Positions 49,991-58,367 of a stretch of DNA of 64,000 nucleotides are shown piece by piece. The stretch is taken from NCBI RefSeq assembly GCF_900090225.1, contig NZ_FMHY01000002.1:6944001-7008000 (forward strand), written 5' to 3'. Each line of letters opens with the position of its first letter. Positions within the stretch are counted from its first letter, which is position 1. Made by a program: the position numbers and the translations under genes. The notes under the pieces are model-generated. The model made no database searches. It had not been told where the DNA came from and was given only the letters and a program-made list of their open reading frames with translations. The stretch comes from Micromonospora eburnea (GTDB taxonomy: Bacteria; Actinomycetota; Actinomycetes; Mycobacteriales; Micromonosporaceae).

Positions 49991-50947
49991 ATGCCGGGAA
50001 CACCGCCGACCCGCTTCGTCTACCTGGGCCCCGAGGGCACCTTCGCCGAGCAGGCGCTGCGTACCCTCCCCGCCGCCGAACGGGGCAGCCGGGAGCCGGC
50101 CCGCAGCGTCGGCGAGGCGCTGGACGTCGTACGGGCCGGGGAGGCGGACGCGGCCCTGGTGCCGCTGGAGAACTCGATCGGCGGCGCGGTCGGGGTGACC
50201 CTCGACGAGCTGGCCGAGGGAGATCCGCTGGTGATCACCCGAGAGGTGATCCTGCCGGTGGAGTTCGTACTCGCGACCCGCCCCGGCGGTTCCCTGGCCG
50301 AGGTGCGGAGCGTGGCCGCGCACCCGCAGGCGTCCACCCAGTGCCGGGGTTGGCTGCGCGACCACCTGCCCGAGGCGACCGTGGTCGACGTCCTGTCCAA
50401 CGGCGCCGCCGCCGCCGGCGCGGCGACGGGCGAGTACGACGCCGCCATCTGCGCCCCGATCGGCGCGACCCGGCACCGGCTGACCGTGCTCGCCGACAAG
50501 ATCGCTGATCACCCGGACGCGGTGACCCGGTTCGCGCTGATGTCCCGCCCCGGGCCGCCCCCGCCGCCCACCGGCGACGACGTCACGTCGCTGGCGATCT
50601 ACATCGCCCACGACCGGGTGGGCGCGCTGCTCTCGGTGCTCATGGAGCTGGCCGTACGCGGGGTGAACCTGACCCGGATCGAGTCCCGCCCGACGGGCGA
50701 GGCGCTCGGCCGGTACGTCTTCTTCCTGGACTGCACCGGGCACGTCGCCGACGTACGCCTCGGTGAGGCGTTGCAGGGGCTGCGCCGGGTCTGCGCCGGC
50801 GTACGCTTCCTCGGGTCGTACCCCCGGCACCGCTGGAGCCCGGCGGCGAGCGAGCGGCCGGTCCCCGCTCCGGCCGGTCTTTCCGATGTCGACTATGCCG
50901 ACGCGGCGGCGTGGCTGGCCCGGCTGCGCGCCGGCGAGCTGAGCTGA
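49991..50947 (+). CDS. pheA: prephenate dehydratase
   Basis: Prephenate dehydratase of 318 residues for phenylalanine synthesis. The catalytic domain shows FVYLGPEGTFAEQAL, VPLENSIGG and the TRF-type motif DAVTRFALMSR. The C-terminal ACT regulatory domain contains TSLAIYIAHDRVGALLSVLMELAVRGVNLTRIESRPTGEALGRYVFFLDC, with the ESRP motif for phenylalanine feedback. ATG 49991 (MPGTPPTRFVYLGPEG) was preferred to the longer frame at 49973. No chorismate mutase domain is fused. Confidence 0.95.
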   Translation: MPGTPPTRFVYLGPEGTFAEQALRTLPAAERGSREPARSVGEALDVVRAGEADAALVPLENSIGGAVGVTLDELAEGDPLVITREVILPVEFVLATRPGGSLAEVRSVAAHPQASTQCRGWLRDHLPEATVVDVLSNGAAAAGAATGEYDAAICAPIGATRHRLTVLADKIADHPDAVTRFALMSRPGPPPPPTGDDVTSLAIYIAHDRVGALLSVLMELAVRGVNLTRIESRPTGEALGRYVFFLDCTGHVADVRLGEALQGLRRVCAGVRFLGSYPRHRWSPAASERPVPAPAGLSDVDYADAAAWLARLRAGELS

Positions 50948-50990
50948 CGCGGCGCGGGACGCCCGGGCGGACGCCCCGCCCCGCGGACGG

Positions 50991-51713
50991 TCACTGCAGC
51001 AGGCCGCCGAGCAGGCCGCCCTGTTCCTGCTGCTGGTTGCCGCTGCGGTGCCCCGGCCGCTCCTCGGACGGCTGGACCACCACGAAGCCCTGGCCGGCGA
51101 AGCTCATCGTGAACGCCTCACCGGTGGTCCGGCCGATCAGCGTGCCGAGGCCGAGCTGGTCGGCCCGGTGGTAGCCGGTCTGGAGGCTGGCCGACCAGCA
51201 GACAGCCGCCTGCGGGTCGACGTACGTCGGGGCGTCCACGTTGAGCACCACCGGGGCGCCGTCGGTGGTGATGGCGATCCGGCCGTGGCCGGTGAAGACG
51301 CAGTTGAACAGCCCGGAGGAGGCGAAGCCCATGCCGCTGACCATCTTGATCTCATAGCTCAGCGTGGAGTCGAAGGCGAGGACGCTCGATCCGTTGATCG
51401 ACAGGGCGTCACCGGGCTCCATGTCGATGATGTGCACGTCCTTGGCGAAGTCGGCGAGGAAGACGTCGCCGCGGCCGCTGACCTTCATCAGCGGGACACC
51501 TTCGCCGGTGAGCCGCTGCTTGAGATACTTGCCGATACCGCCGGAGCCGAGCGCCTGGAAATGCACCTGCCCCTGGTACGCGACCATGGACCCGACCCGG
51601 GCCATCGCCTCGCCGTTCAGCTCGATCTTCAACATCTTGGAGTTCTGCAGCCGCATACCCGGCTGCTGGGACTCCTTTTCCAGGTTCTCCGCGGAGAACA
51701 GCGCGCTTCGCAT
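50991..51713 (-). CDS. AIM24 family protein
   Basis: A 240-residue protein of the AIM24/TRAP-like double beta-barrel family. KIELNGEAMARVGSMVAYQGQVHFQALGSGG starts the fold, and LSYEIKMVSGMGFASSGLFNCVFTGHGRIAITTDGAPVVLNVDAPTYVDPQAAVCWSASL continues it. The C-terminus is Gln/Gly-rich (SGNQQQEQGGLLGGLL). Bacterial function unknown; related proteins associate with membrane or mitochondrial complexes. Convergent with pheA. Confidence 0.88.
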   Translation of the reverse strand: MRSALFSAENLEKESQQPGMRLQNSKMLKIELNGEAMARVGSMVAYQGQVHFQALGSGGIGKYLKQRLTGEGVPLMKVSGRGDVFLADFAKDVHIIDMEPGDALSINGSSVLAFDSTLSYEIKMVSGMGFASSGLFNCVFTGHGRIAITTDGAPVVLNVDAPTYVDPQAAVCWSASLQTGYHRADQLGLGTLIGRTTGEAFTMSFAGQGFVVVQPSEERPGHRSGNQQQEQGGLLGGLLQ

Positions 51714-51813
51714 GGGTCTCCTCCTGCATCGGGGTGCGCCTGTCCAGGAGGCTAAGGGACCCCCGCAATGCCGGGGACCGACCGCGCGGAGGGGCGGCCG
51801 CGTGCAGGGCGGG

Positions 51814-52164
51814 TCAGCCCCAGCCGAGGGCGTGCAACCGCTCGTCGTCGATGCCGAAATGGTGGGCGATCTCGTGCACCACGGTCACCGCGACCTCGTC
51901 GACGACGTCGTCCTCCGTGTCGCAGATCCGCAGGATCGGCCGACGATAGATAAGGATGCGGTCCGGCAGGACGCCGGAGTAGTCCCAGCCCCGCTCGGTG
52001 AGGGCGTGCCCCTCGTAGAGCCCGAGCAGGTCCTCGCCCGGCGGTGGGTCGTCCTCGACCAGGATGACCACATTGCTCATCAGCCCGAGCAGCTCCTCGG
52101 GCACCTCGTCGAGAGCCTCACCGACGAGTTCCTCGAACCGCTCCCGGCTCATTTCCACGGCCAC
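51814..52164 (-). CDS. metallopeptidase family protein (zincin, DUF1025-like)
   Basis: A 116-residue protein with HEIAHHFGIDDERL (zinc site HExxH at 97-101) and a preceding ILIYRRPILRICDTEDDVVDEVAVTVV strand/helix region. This is the minimal zincin typical of actinomycetes. GTG 52164 is chosen because GGAGG lies 9 bases upstream; ATG 52173 would sit directly against GGAGG. Likely a cytoplasmic protease or its degenerate relative; substrate unknown. No signal peptide. Confidence 0.88.
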   Translation of the reverse strand: MAVEMSRERFEELVGEALDEVPEELLGLMSNVVILVEDDPPPGEDLLGLYEGHALTERGWDYSGVLPDRILIYRRPILRICDTEDDVVDEVAVTVVHEIAHHFGIDDERLHALGWG

Positions 52165-52272
52165 GCCGCCCATCCTCCCCGACCCGCCGCCACCCGACCA
52201 GCCGTCCGGTTCGGGCGCGACGTCCGCCCCGGGCGTACCCGGTCGCGTGGCGCGGGTCGGGCCAGGAGTTGA

Positions 52273-52701
52273 TCAGGCGAGACGGGCGGTCAGCGTGATC
52301 TGCGCGCCCGGGGAGAGCAGCCGCGAGATGGGGCAGCCCTCCTTGGCCGCCTCGGCCAGCTTGGTGAACTGGGCCTCGTCCATGCCCGGGACCTGGCCGA
52401 CGGTCTCCAGGTCGATCCGGGTCACGGTCATGCCCGCGTCGGTCTTGTCGAAGTGCACCTTGGCGGTGGTGTCCACCGAGGTGTCGGTCGCGCCCGCGTC
52501 GGCGAGCTGCTTGGAGAGGGCCATCGAGAAGCAGCCGGCGTGTGCCGCGCCGATCAGCTCCTCGGGGTTGGTCCCCTCGCCCTCCTCGAAGCGCGACTTG
52601 AACGAGTAGTTGCCGGTCAGGCCGCCCTTACCGGTGCGGACCGTGCCGGTGCCGCCGGTGAGATCGCCTTGCCAACGTGCGGATGCGGTACGGATAGGCA
52701 T
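52273..52701 (-). CDS. OsmC family peroxiredoxin-like protein
   Basis: A 142-residue OsmC/Ohr protein. The two redox cysteines lie in GAAHAGCFSMALS (Cys57) and EGCPISRLLSPG (Cys123), consistent with thiol-dependent reduction of organic hydroperoxides. The segment TVGQVPGMDEAQFTKLAEAAKEGC joins the last helix. ATG 52701 gives the start MPIRTASARWQG. Neighbouring genes are unrelated in function, though the soxR and quinone reductase genes suggest oxidative stress is a theme of the window. Confidence 0.92.
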   Translation of the reverse strand: MPIRTASARWQGDLTGGTGTVRTGKGGLTGNYSFKSRFEEGEGTNPEELIGAAHAGCFSMALSKQLADAGATDTSVDTTAKVHFDKTDAGMTVTRIDLETVGQVPGMDEAQFTKLAEAAKEGCPISRLLSPGAQITLTARLA

Positions 52702-52866
52702 GCCACCGACGCTAACCGAAACCGGACGTTCGCGCACCGCCCGTGGCGAGCCGAACACAGCCCGACAGCCGTGGCCGAGCGACCCGGCCGGCTCGCCGTC
52801 CCCTGTCGCCGGGTGCCGGCTGTGCCATGATTCGAGCCAGGCCCGCGCGGAGCGGAAGGGTGGCCG

Positions 52867-53601
52867 ATGTCCCAGGATCTCCCCATTCCCAGCCAGGACA
52901 GCCGGTCCGACGGCATGACCGTCGTGGAGTGGGGTGACACGGAACCCGCCCCGCCCGGCCGGGTCGGCCGCTCGCTGGCCGGACTGAGGCGGGACCGCCG
53001 GCTGCCGCCGCTGCTCACCGGCCTCGGCGCGGTGGCCGCGGTCGGCTCGCTGGTCGGTGAGTGGCTGGTGATGATGGTCCCGAACGCCGGCCCCGAGGAG
53101 ATCGCCACGGTCCGGGTGCCGAGCGGGGTGACGGACATGGGCGGCTTCGGGGTCGCCTACCTGGTGGGACTGCTCGGCCTGGCCTGCGCGGTCGCGCTCG
53201 CCCTGCGCGGCACCGGCCCGGTGCGACAGAACGCCCGGGTGGCCGGCCTCGGCCTCGCGGCGGCGGTGCTGGCCGTGCTGACCGCCACGGCGTTCTCCCT
53301 GGACGACTCGAGTCAACGCATCCTCTTCTTCTCGCCCGAGCAGGGGTTCCGGGTCGAGCATGGGCGCGGCCTGGTCACCGCGTTCGTGGCCACCGTGCTG
53401 ATCGCGGGTGCCCTCTACCTGTCCGGCCGGGAAGGCGGCGAGCTGACCGATCCGGACAGCGGGGCCGAGGAGTCGCCGCCGGGCCGTATCCGGACGGGCT
53501 GGGGCCGGCGCCGGGCGGTTGAGGACGAGCTGCCGGCCGGCCCGGCCGACCTGACGGTCGAGCCCACCGTGCCGTTCGCCCGGCCCGAACCGCCGCGCTG
53601 A
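52867..53601 (+). CDS. four-helix membrane protein of unknown function
   Basis: A 244-residue protein with a Pro/Asp-rich cytoplasmic start, four hydrophobic segments (LLTGLGAVAAVGSLVGEWL, VAYLVGLLGLACAVALAL, LGLAAAVLAVLTATAF, VTAFVATVLIAGALYL) and a polar tail rich in Asp, Glu and Pro. No motif identifies an enzyme or transporter. ATG 52867 follows GGAAGGGTGGCCG. Lies between divergent osmC and the HAD gene pair; the tail with TVEPTVPFARPEPPR may bind a cytoplasmic partner. Confidence 0.7.
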   Translation: MSQDLPIPSQDSRSDGMTVVEWGDTEPAPPGRVGRSLAGLRRDRRLPPLLTGLGAVAAVGSLVGEWLVMMVPNAGPEEIATVRVPSGVTDMGGFGVAYLVGLLGLACAVALALRGTGPVRQNARVAGLGLAAAVLAVLTATAFSLDDSSQRILFFSPEQGFRVEHGRGLVTAFVATVLIAGALYLSGREGGELTDPDSGAEESPPGRIRTGWGRRRAVEDELPAGPADLTVEPTVPFARPEPPR

Positions 53602-53769
53602 GCCGAGGCGCGGCCGGTCACCGGGCCGCCGCCACGGGTTGGGGTCCGATTCGCCGAAAAGCCATGGTTGCGACCTGTTCCGCGAGATACGGTTGCGGCC
53701 CGCCGGTCGTGGGCCGAGGCACCGACGACCTGGACGGCTGGCGCGACGGCGGCGGGCGAAGGAGGAAAC

Positions 53770-54591
53770 ATGACCCGCCCGGGCCTGCCCAAGCTGATCG
53801 CCACCGACCTCGACGGCACGCTCGTCCGCAGCGACGAGACCGTCTCGGCGTTCACCCACCAGGTGCTCGACCGGGTGCGGGCCGCGGGGATCCCGGTGGT
53901 CGGCGCGACCGGCCGCGGACCACGCCTGACCGAACTGACCCGCAACGACATCCGCGCCGCCGACTTCCTGGTGATGGCCGGCGGGGGACGGGTGGTCGAC
54001 CAGAGCGACCCGGCGGGACCGCTGTTGCTGCGCGACGAGCGGCTCCCCGGACCGGCGCTCGCCCGGCTGCTCGTCGACCTGGAGGCCGTGGTCGGCCCGC
54101 TGACCGTGATGGTGGAGGCGTCCGACGAGCACGACGCGCCGCTCTGGGGCGACTACCACCCGAGCTGGCCGTACCCGGACCGGTTCGAGGCACGCAGCCG
54201 CGAGGAGTGCCTCTCCGGCGATGTGATCAAGGCGTTCGCCCGGACCGCCGATCATCACGTGGACGAGCTGCTCGCGGCGGCCCGGCGGATCGTCCCGCCG
54301 GAGCTGGCCACGCTCACCCAGGCCGGCCTGGGCTTCATCGAGATCTGCCCACCCGGGGTGGACAAGTCCACCGGGCTCAGCGTGGTGGCCGAGCGGCTCG
54401 GCGTCGACCCGGCTGAGGTGCTGGTCTTTGGGGACCAGCCGAACGACCTGCCGATGTTCGGCTGGGCCGGCTGGGCGCGGGTGGCCGTGGCCAACGCCCA
54501 TCCGGAGGTCCGCGCGGCGGCCGACGAGATCACCCTGCGCAACGACGACGACGGAGTCGCGATCTATCTGGACCGACTACTCTCCCGATGA
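53770..54591 (+). CDS. HAD family phosphatase (Cof-type IIB), first of pair
   Basis: HAD-like phosphatase of 273 residues. Motif I is LIATDLDGTL (Asp13, Asp15), motif II is GATGRGP, and motifs III and IV are DKSTGLSVVAERLG and VFGDQPNDLPMFGWAG. The C2B cap is typical of sugar-phosphate or nucleotide-cofactor phosphatases. ATG 53770 follows GGAGGAAAC. It overlaps the next HAD gene by ATGA, so two related enzymes are made together; they may have different substrates. Confidence 0.9.
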   Translation: MTRPGLPKLIATDLDGTLVRSDETVSAFTHQVLDRVRAAGIPVVGATGRGPRLTELTRNDIRAADFLVMAGGGRVVDQSDPAGPLLLRDERLPGPALARLLVDLEAVVGPLTVMVEASDEHDAPLWGDYHPSWPYPDRFEARSREECLSGDVIKAFARTADHHVDELLAAARRIVPPELATLTQAGLGFIEICPPGVDKSTGLSVVAERLGVDPAEVLVFGDQPNDLPMFGWAGWARVAVANAHPEVRAAADEITLRNDDDGVAIYLDRLLSR

Positions 54592-55403
54592 TGGGAGAGA
54601 CACCTCGGCTGATCGCCACCGACATCGACGGCACGCTGCTCCGGGACGACCGGACGCTGAGCCCGCGCACCGCCGGGGTGCTGTCCCGGATCTCCGCGGC
54701 GGGCACGCCGGTCGTGCTGGTCACCGGCCGTCCGATCCGCTGGCTCCAGCTCGTGTACGACCAGCTCGCCGAGCCGCTGCCGGCGATCTGCGCCAACGGG
54801 GCGGTGGTGTACGACCCGGTCGCCGACGAGGTGCTCCGGGCCGACCCGCTCGCCCCCGAACTGCTCGCCGAGGTGGCCCGGCGGCTGCGGGCCCAGGTGC
54901 CGGGGGTGAGCTTCGCGGTGGAGATCGGTGACAGCCGGCAGATGCGGCACGAGGCGCACTACCCGCTGCGCTGGGACGCCGACACCGACGCGATCCGCGC
55001 CATCGAGTCGCCGGAGGAACTACTGGCCGTCCCGGCGGTGAAGCTGCTGGCGCGGGCCGGCGAGCAGGACCCGGACGCGTTCGTGCGGGTGGTGGCCGGG
55101 GCGCTGGAGGGGCTGGCCGAGGCGACCCACTCCTCGTACAGCGGGCTGGTGGAGATCTCCGCCGCCGGGGTGACCAAGGCGGCGGGCCTGGCCTGGTACG
55201 CCGCCCGGTTCGGGATCGACGAGCGGGAGGTGCTGGCGTTCGGGGACATGCCGAACGACGTGCCGATGCTGACCTGGGCCGGGCGGGCGGTGGCGGTCGC
55301 CAACGCGCACCCGGCCGTGCTGGAGATCGCCGACGAGGTGACCGGGTCGAACGCCGAGGACGGTGTGGCGGCGTACCTGGAGCAGATCTTCGGGGTGGCC
55401 TGA
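54588..55403 (+). CDS. HAD family phosphatase (Cof-type IIB), second of pair
   Basis: HAD-like phosphatase of 271 residues, paralogous to the preceding gene. Motif I LIATDIDGTLL (Asp12, Asp14), motif II LVTGRPIRW, motif III Lys in AAGVTKAAGLAWYAARFGI and motif IV AFGDMPNDVPMLTWAG. The protein appears to be a tandem-duplication product kept in translational coupling (ATGA at 54588-54591). Substrate likely a phosphorylated sugar or vitamin intermediate; not decided. Confidence 0.9.
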   Translation: MMGETPRLIATDIDGTLLRDDRTLSPRTAGVLSRISAAGTPVVLVTGRPIRWLQLVYDQLAEPLPAICANGAVVYDPVADEVLRADPLAPELLAEVARRLRAQVPGVSFAVEIGDSRQMRHEAHYPLRWDADTDAIRAIESPEELLAVPAVKLLARAGEQDPDAFVRVVAGALEGLAEATHSSYSGLVEISAAGVTKAAGLAWYAARFGIDEREVLAFGDMPNDVPMLTWAGRAVAVANAHPAVLEIADEVTGSNAEDGVAAYLEQIFGVA

Positions 55404-55404
55404 G

Positions 55405-55521
55405 CGCGACGGCTCCAGCGACGGCGCCAGGTCGCCGCGCGGCGTCAGACGCGCCGAACTGAAGTCGTCGTCGTGGCGAGCCGGAGCCGTCGCGGGCCGG
55501 GGCGCGGGCGCGCCCCGGGCC
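55405..55521. terminator. two inverted repeats at a convergent junction
   Basis: CGCGACGGCTCC (55405-55416) is matched by GGAGCCGTCGCG (55483-55494). A second tighter stem runs from 55495 to 55521 (GGCCGGGGCGCG against CGCGCCCCGGGCC with one bulge). Together they separate the HAD and Bpa stop codons and should terminate in both directions. Confidence 0.7.
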
Positions 55522-55522
55522 G

Positions 55523-56104
55523 TCAGAGGTACTGGCCCGGGGCGTGCCCCTCGTTGGCCGGCGGCATGCCCGGCATTCCGGGGACCGCCCCGCCGGGGCC
55601 GCTGGGCAGCGCGGCGCGGCCGGAACGCATCTGCTCCAGCTGGACCCGGGCGGCCATCTGCTGGGCGACCAGGGCGGCCTGGATGCCGTGGAACAGCCCC
55701 TCCAGCCAGCCGACGAGCTGCGCGTGGGCGATCCGCAGCTCGCTCTCGCTGGGCGCCTTGTCCTCGGTGAAGGGCAGCGAGATCCGCTCCAGCTCCGCAC
55801 GCAGCTCGGGAGCGAGCCCCTCCTTCAGCTCGACGATCGACCGCTCGTGGATCTCCCGCATCCGGTGCCGGCTGGCGTCGTCGAGGGGGGCCGCCTTGAC
55901 CTCCTCCAGCAGCTGTTTGATCATGCTGCCGATCCGCATCACCTTGGCCGGCTGCTCCACCAGCCGGGTCGGGTCCTCGCCCTGCCCCTCCTCGGTCAGC
56001 ACCGTGCCGACCGGCCGGCCATCCGGCCCGACCACCACCACGGCGCCGGGGATGCCGTCGTTGTCCTGTTCGTCGTGCTGTCCGGCGGAATGCGCTTCGG
56101 TCAT
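55523..56104 (-). CDS. bpa: bacterial proteasome activator
   Basis: Bpa of 193 residues, an ATP-independent ring-forming activator that opens the 20S proteasome for unfolded or particular substrates. The helical core includes VMRIGSMIKQLLEEVKAAPLDDASRHRMREIHERSIVELKEGLAPELRAEL and AHAQLVGWLEGLFHGIQAALVAQQ. The Gly/Pro-rich tail ends in GQYL, the HbYX-like motif that docks on the proteasome. Its presence implies prcA/prcB elsewhere. ATG 56104 (MTEAHSAGQH) was chosen; ATG 56113 would add three residues. Confidence 0.93.
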   Translation of the reverse strand: MTEAHSAGQHDEQDNDGIPGAVVVVGPDGRPVGTVLTEEGQGEDPTRLVEQPAKVMRIGSMIKQLLEEVKAAPLDDASRHRMREIHERSIVELKEGLAPELRAELERISLPFTEDKAPSESELRIAHAQLVGWLEGLFHGIQAALVAQQMAARVQLEQMRSGRAALPSGPGGAVPGMPGMPPANEGHAPGQYL

Positions 56105-56198
56105 GACACCCATCTTTACCCAGCCGCCGCCACCCGCACGACCCGGGACCGGCTCCTGGGCACGAACCGTCCGGCCGGAGCACGCTACCGTCCCCGTC

Positions 56199-57026
56199 AT
56201 GTCCGCAGACCCACGCGCCGTACTGACCCGGCCGGCCCCACCGCCCGACGTGACGGTCGCCTACGGCGACCACCCGGAGCAGCTCGCCGACCTGCGCCGC
56301 CCGGTCGGCGGCGGACCGGCCCGGCGGCTGGTGGTCGTGGTGCACGGCGGCTTCTGGCGAGCCGAGTACGACCGCACCCACACCGGCCCGATGGCCACCG
56401 CGCTGGCGGCGCTCGGCCACCCGGTCGCCCAGCTCGAATACCGGCGCACCGGCCAGCCCGACGGGGGCTGGCCGACCACCCTCACCGACGTGCTGGCCGG
56501 GGTGGCGGCGCTGCCCGGGCTGGCCGCCGCCGCGCTGCCCGGCCTGGTGGCACCCGCCCCACCGATCCTGGTCGGGCACTCGGCGGGCGGGCACCTGGCG
56601 CTCTACGTGGGCGCGCACGCCCCGGCCACCGTCGGGGGCGTGCTCGCGCTGGCGCCGGTCGCCGACCTGGCCGAGGCGTACCGGCTGGACCTGGACGAGG
56701 GCGCGGTGGCCGCGCTGCTCGGCGGCGGCCCGGACGAGGTCCCCGACCGGTACGCGGCCGCCGACCCGTCGGCACTGGTGCCGATCCGGGCACGGACAGT
56801 GGTCATGCACGGCGCCCTCGACCGTCAGGTTCCGGTCGCGATGAGCCGCTCCTGGGTCGCCGCGGCCCGGGCCGCCGGCAGCCCCGCCACCCTTGTCGAA
56901 CTGCCCGAGTGCGAGCACTTCGGACTCATCGACCCCGACTCGGCGGCGTGGCCCCAGGTGGTCGGTGCGTTGCGGTCCCTGCACGATGATCTTCCGGGCA
57001 TTGACGCAGCAACGCCGAGCAGGTAG
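56199..57026 (+). CDS. alpha/beta hydrolase, esterase or formamidase-like
   Basis: A 275-residue cytoplasmic alpha/beta hydrolase. The oxyanion-hole motif is HGGFW (49-53) and the nucleophile elbow GHSAGGHLAL with Ser128. A candidate acid residue is in HGALDRQVPVAMS and the catalytic His in ECEHFGLIDP. The HGGFW/GHSAGGHL combination occurs in kynurenine formamidase-like and BD-FAE-type esterases. No tryptophan-degradation neighbour is present. The stop TAG overlaps the -10 of the next gene's promoter. Confidence 0.85.
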   Translation: MSADPRAVLTRPAPPPDVTVAYGDHPEQLADLRRPVGGGPARRLVVVVHGGFWRAEYDRTHTGPMATALAALGHPVAQLEYRRTGQPDGGWPTTLTDVLAGVAALPGLAAAALPGLVAPAPPILVGHSAGGHLALYVGAHAPATVGGVLALAPVADLAEAYRLDLDEGAVAALLGGGPDEVPDRYAAADPSALVPIRARTVVMHGALDRQVPVAMSRSWVAAARAAGSPATLVELPECEHFGLIDPDSAAWPQVVGALRSLHDDLPGIDAATPSR

Positions 57027-57029
57027 AAC
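57001..57029 (+). promoter_or_regulatory. sigma-70-like promoter for the binding protein gene
   Basis: TTGACG (57001-57006) and TAGAAC (57024-57029) with an ideal 17-bp spacer, partly inside the end of the preceding hydrolase gene. The GTG at 57075 lies 45 bases downstream after GGGAGGAAATC. Confidence 0.65.
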
Positions 57030-57074
57030 GCCGGAGGGGCGTACGCCCTGGCAGCCCTTTCTGGGAGGAAATCG

Positions 57075-58292
57075 GTGTCGCAGATGAACCGCAGGCGGGC
57101 CCTTCAGCTGTTGGCCGCACTGGGTACCACCGGCCTGGCGGCGGGCTGCGGCTCCGACTCCCAGGGCACCAACCGTCCGGGCAGCCCAATCAAGATCGGC
57201 CTCATCGTGCCGGCGAGCGGCCCGAACAAGACCATCGGCGACGACATGGCCAACGGGTTCCGGCTCTTCCTCAGCCTCAACGACCAGCAGCTCGGCGGTC
57301 ACCCGGTCACCCTGATCACGGCCGAGGAGGGCGACAGCGCCAAGACCGGCCGGGCCGCCGTCGACCGGCTCCTGAAGGAGGGCGTGCTGGCGCTCACCGG
57401 CGTGGTCAGCTCCACCGTCATGTCCGGCATCCGGGCCGCCGTCGAGCAGGCGCGGGTTCCGCTGATCGGCTCCAACGCCTCCCCGGTCAGCCTGCAGAGC
57501 GTCGTCTACATCTGGCGCACGTCGTACGTGCTCAACGAGCCGGGGCTGGCGCTCGGGCAGTACCTGCGCCAGACGCTGAACGACCCGGCCAGCAAGATCG
57601 CCGTCTTCGCTCCGCAGGGCACGAGCAGCCTCGACGTCATCGCGGGCCTGCGTCGCGGCTACGAGCAGGGCGGCCGCCGGATCGAGGATCCGGTCTACAC
57701 CCCCGACCTGCCCAACCCGGGCAAGGGCACGTACTCCTCCGCGATCCACAAGGCGCTGCGCGGGAAGCCGGACGCGGTCTTCTGCCACTACACCGGCGCT
57801 GCCGCGGTGAGCTTCATCAAGCAGCTCTACGACGAGGGTTACAAGGGCCCGATCTACGCGCCCGGCTTCCTCACCGAGGGCACCGTGCTGGGCCAGCTCG
57901 ACGACGGGGAGGGGGGCGAGCTGCGGGCGCAGATCGAGCGGTACGGCATCGAGACCGCGCTGAACTACTCGGCCGACCTCAACAACAGCGCCAACCGGGT
58001 CTTCGCCTCGGCGTACCGGAAGACGCACAACGCCCCCCCGACCACCTACGCGATGGCCTCGTACGACGCCGCGCAGGTGCTGGACAAGGCGATCCGGCTG
58101 GCCGGTGCGGAACCGAACCCGCAGCAGGTCAACCTGGCGCTCGGCAAGATCGGGCAGATCGACAGCCCGCGTGGGGCCTGGCAGTTCAACCAGCCGCGTA
58201 CCCCGCAGCAGAAGTGGTACCTGCGACGGGTCCAGCTCGACGGCCGGATGCTGTCGAACGTAGCGGTGACCGAACTGGCCACGCTCGGCTGA
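57075..58292 (+). CDS. branched-chain-amino-acid-type ABC substrate-binding lipoprotein
   Basis: Periplasmic-binding-type lipoprotein of 405 residues. An NRRRALQLL start and lipobox LAAGC with Cys25 suggest Tat- or Sec-type export and lipid anchoring. The mature protein has the Leu/Ile/Val-binding fold: IKIGLIVPASGPNKTIGDDMANGFRLFLSLND, LTGVVSSTVMSGIRAAVEQARVPLIGSNAS, and YAMASYDAAQVLDKAIRLAG. No permease or ATPase gene is adjacent, so it is an orphan component or works as a sensor. Substrate unknown. Confidence 0.88.
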   Translation: MSQMNRRRALQLLAALGTTGLAAGCGSDSQGTNRPGSPIKIGLIVPASGPNKTIGDDMANGFRLFLSLNDQQLGGHPVTLITAEEGDSAKTGRAAVDRLLKEGVLALTGVVSSTVMSGIRAAVEQARVPLIGSNASPVSLQSVVYIWRTSYVLNEPGLALGQYLRQTLNDPASKIAVFAPQGTSSLDVIAGLRRGYEQGGRRIEDPVYTPDLPNPGKGTYSSAIHKALRGKPDAVFCHYTGAAAVSFIKQLYDEGYKGPIYAPGFLTEGTVLGQLDDGEGGELRAQIERYGIETALNYSADLNNSANRVFASAYRKTHNAPPTTYAMASYDAAQVLDKAIRLAGAEPNPQQVNLALGKIGQIDSPRGAWQFNQPRTPQQKWYLRRVQLDGRMLSNVAVTELATLG

Positions 58293-58310
58293 CTCTCCCC
58301 GCGTACGCCG

Positions 58311-58343
58311 AACGGGCGGCCTCCCCGCCGGAGGCCGCCCGTT
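58311..58343. terminator. strong bidirectional hairpin terminator
   Basis: AACGGGCGGCCTCC (58311-58324) and GGAGGCCGCCCGTT (58330-58343) are perfectly complementary over 14 bases around a 5-base loop, followed by T. Serves the convergent binding-protein and dimethylargininase genes. Confidence 0.88.
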
Positions 58344-58367
58344 TCCGCACTCGGCGCGGGACGCGCG

